From assembly GCA_913061315.1 (NCBI GenBank), contig CAJXUC010000005.1, positions 42,485 to 106,484 of the forward strand: a stretch of DNA of 64,000 nt, given 5' to 3'. The position numbers and the translations under genes were made by a program. Origin of the DNA: an uncultured Gammaproteobacteria bacterium. GTDB lineage: Bacteria > Pseudomonadota > Gammaproteobacteria > GCA-001735895. Shown piece after piece: positions 62,185 to 64,000 of the stretch. The notes under the pieces are model-generated. The model was not told the DNA's origin. It saw nothing but the letters and a program-made list of their open reading frames with translations, and searched no databases. Each line of letters opens with the position of its first letter. The stretch's first letter is position 1.

Positions 62185-64000
62185 ATGTGGATTAACGATG
62201 ATTTCTATAATGAGTTAATGAATGTGCTTCAGGGGTTTTCTCAAAACAAAGTTGATTTTAATGAGGAGCGCTTTAAAGCATTTGAAAATATGAAGTATAA
62301 AAGGCTTATTAGCCTTTTAAGGGGTATAAAAACCAATACAAAAAATAATTTAGACGCCAACATAAAAATTATGACATCGTTAGAAGACGGTAGCTATGTG
62401 AAAATTAATGACTCTTCAATTAAAGATAATGATTTTAAAGTTTTTTATGAAAAATATAATTCACTCGTTGATCATCATGAAAGAATATCACGTCATGTTC
62501 TCAGAGTTCAAAAATCTATATCTGAAAAGGGGAAGTTTGATTCAAGGATTGATGCAGATGAAGTCAGTGGAAAATGGTTTGACGTTATTACAAACGTGAA
62601 TTTAAGTCTTGAGTCTCTATCTGTTCCTATTGAGGAGGTTGCCATGGTTATTAGTAACATCGCAACTGGAAAATTAGATAAGAAAATGCGGCTTAAAATT
62701 GATGACTTTAAAATTAGTGGCGACCTTTTAAATCTTGCAACCATTATTAATACGATGGTGGATCAACTTGCAACCTTTGCATCAGAAGTATCACGGGTCG
62801 CTAGAGACGTTGGAACAGAAGGTGTTTTGGGTGGACAGGCCAAGGTTGAAGGCGCCTCAGGTGCCTGGCTTGACTTAACGAATAATGTCAACGGCATGGC
62901 AGATAACCTGACTAGTCAAGTAAGAAGTATTGCCGAGGTAACTACGGCTGTTGCTAAGGGCGATTTAACCAAGAAAATTACGGTTGATGCTAAAGGTGAG
63001 ATTCTTGAGCTCAAAAACACCATTAACGTGATGGTTGAGCAACTCACCTCTTTTTCTTCTGAGGTAACACGAGTTGCTAAGGACGTCGGAACAGAGGGTG
63101 TTCTAGGTGGGCAGGCTAAAGTTGAAGGTGCCTCTGGTGCCTGGCTTGATTTAACCAACAATGTAAACGGTATGGCGGATAACCTGACCGCTCAGGTCAG
63201 AAACATTGCTGAGGTGACGACCGCAGTTGCTAACGGTGATTTAACCAAAAAAATTACGGTTGACGCCAAGGGTGAGATTCTTGAACTCAAAGGCACTATT
63301 AACGTCATGGTTGACCAGCTGACCTCTTTTGCTTCTGAAGTAACCAGGGTTGCTAAGGACGTTGGAACAGAGGGTGTCCTAGGTGGACAGGCAAAGGTTG
63401 AGGGCGTTTCTGGTACATGGCTCGATTTAACTAACAATGTAAACGGCATGGCAGATAACCTGACCGCTCAGGTCAGAAACATTGCGGAAGTAACAACGGC
63501 GGTTGCTAACGGTGACTTAACCACAAAAATCACAGTTGACGCTAAGGGTGAGATTCTTCAGCTCAAAGGTACCATTAACGTTATGGTTGAACAGCTTAAC
63601 GCTTTTGCGTCGGAGGTAACGCGGGTTGCTAAAGACGTTGGAACCGAAGGTCTGCTGGGTGGACAAGCAAAGGTTGAGGGCGTTGCTGGTACATGGCTTG
63701 ATTTAACCAATAATGTCAACGGCATGGCCGATAACCTGACCGCTCAGGTCAGAAATATTGCCGAGGTGACTACGGCTGTTGCTAATGGTGATTTAACCAA
63801 AAAGATTACGGTTGACGCTAAGGGGGAAATCCTTGAACTCAAAGGCACCGTTAACGTTATGGTTGAACAGCTTAACGCTTTTGCGTCAGAGGTATCGCGG
63901 GTTGCGAGGGACGTTGGTACAGAAGGCGTTCTGGGTGGACAGGCGAAGGTTGAGGGCGTTGCTGGTACATGGCTTGATTTAACCAATAATGTCAACGGCA
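62185..64000 (+). CDS. poly-HAMP signalling protein, probable hybrid kinase (partial)
   Basis: Open to the window end (605 codons seen). The first 190 residues contain no recognised domain. From about residue 190, identical-length 92-residue units follow one another, each with a HAMP domain (e.g. [20 protein letters not shown], then [14 protein letters not shown]) and a linker ([35 protein letters not shown]). This layout is that of fungal group III (Nik1/Os-1) histidine kinases and their bacterial relatives, so a kinase and receivers are expected downstream. GAGG lies 7 bases before ATG. No membrane helix is seen, which suggests a cytoplasmic sensor. Confidence 0.88.
   Translation, partial: MWINDDFYNELMNVLQGFSQNKVDFNEERFKAFENMKYKRLISLLRGIKTNTKNNLDANIKIMTSLEDGSYVKINDSSIKDNDFKVFYEKYNSLVDHHERISRHVLRVQKSISEKGKFDSRIDADEVSGKWFDVITNVNLSLESLSVPIEEVAMVISNIATGKLDKKMRLKIDDFKISGDLLNLATIINTMVDQLATFASEVSRVARDVGTEGVLGGQAKVEGASGAWLDLTNNVNGMADNLTSQVRSIAEVTTAVAKGDLTKKITVDAKGEILELKNTINVMVEQLTSFSSEVTRVAKDVGTEGVLGGQAKVEGASGAWLDLTNNVNGMADNLTAQVRNIAEVTTAVANGDLTKKITVDAKGEILELKGTINVMVDQLTSFASEVTRVAKDVGTEGVLGGQAKVEGVSGTWLDLTNNVNGMADNLTAQVRNIAEVTTAVANGDLTTKITVDAKGEILQLKGTINVMVEQLNAFASEVTRVAKDVGTEGLLGGQAKVEGVAGTWLDLTNNVNGMADNLTAQVRNIAEVTTAVANGDLTKKITVDAKGEILELKGTVNVMVEQLNAFASEVSRVARDVGTEGVLGGQAKVEGVAGTWLDLTNNVNG
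62755..64000 (+). repeat. 276-bp coding tandem repeats (HAMP units)
   Basis: Copies begin with ATGGTTGA(G/C/A)CA(A/G)CT at 62755, 63031, 63307, 63583 and 63859, exactly 276 bases apart: four full units and a partial one. Protein identity between units is very high, and many differences between the DNA copies are silent, so the protein sequence is conserved. Confidence 0.95.

Noticed and set aside
62916..63995. Three similar minus-strand open frames of 81-85 codons
   Set aside because: They are mirror frames of the 276-bp HAMP repeats and look alike only because the sense strand repeats. The plus-strand frame has clear domains and a ribosome site.
62755..64000. CRISPR-like or mobile repeat array
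   Set aside because: The period of 276 bp is too long and there are no spacers. The repeats are in frame and encode HAMP units.

Overview
The window looks like chromosomal DNA of a heterotrophic, probably marine, gammaproteobacterium. The protein types point that way (rpsT, pdxH, hutD/ves, glcDEF, glcB, many TRAP/ABC importers and GGDEF-EAL proteins), as does the moderately AT-rich DNA. No rRNA, tRNA, phage, insertion sequence or CRISPR array is visible, and I cannot name a genus from sequence alone.

Layout. (1) 1-5.8 kb, mostly minus strand: rpsT with its terminator, a cupin, a secreted TPR protein, malonyl-CoA decarboxylase, a small Rieske protein, a class II aldolase and an AlkB-type dioxygenase. 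(2) 5.8-18.7 kb: an apparently complete methanesulfonate (MSA) use locus. It has a four-component Rieske oxygenase msmABCD, whose large subunit carries the C-X-H-X26-C-X2-H cluster motif typical of MSA monooxygenase. It also has an NrtA/TauA-type importer (one binding protein, two permeases, two non-identical ATPases), a TauE/SafE exporter suited to the sulfite product, a divergent LysR regulator and a GlxA/AraC regulator. The gene directly before msmA encodes a PanB-fold hydroxymethyltransferase with all catalytic residues. This suggests, without proving it, a link between the C1 unit released from MSA and an aldol-type C1 transfer. (3) 18.8-21.7 kb: small redox and accessory enzymes. (4) 21.7-32.7 kb: glycolate oxidase glcDEF, a divergent FCD-GntR regulator, a 2-hydroxyacid (glyoxylate) dehydrogenase, and a TRAP transporter followed by an amidase. 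PdhR/GlcC-like operators (ATTGGTnnnACCAAT) lie both in front of the regulator and, as a 34-bp perfect double palindrome, in front of the TRAP genes, tying these units into one regulon. (5) 32.9-41 kb: a Tat-exported GMC dehydrogenase pair, glyoxalase I, an Ldh-family dehydrogenase, pdxH, a phosphoribosyltransferase and a GAF-GAF-GGDEF-EAL protein. (6) 41-46 kb: a cyanophycin cassette (isoaspartyl dipeptidase, cyanophycinase, cyanophycin synthetase). (7) 46-52 kb: malate synthase G, a decayed panE-like pseudogene, an IclR regulator, a GlcG/HbpS protein and a class V glyoxylate-type aminotransferase. (8) 52-57 kb: poorly characterised genes, including a broken cupin gene, a methyltransferase, an SDR and a SixA-like phosphatase. 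(9) 57.5-64 kb: a signalling block with a PAS-GAF-PAS-GGDEF-EAL protein, a receiver-PAS-histidine kinase, and a poly-HAMP protein with 92-residue tandem repeats that runs off the window.

Together the genes describe an organism that scavenges small C1/C2 compounds (methanesulfonate, glycolate/glyoxylate). It oxidises or transaminates glyoxylate, condenses it to malate with GlcB, and can store nitrogen as cyanophycin.
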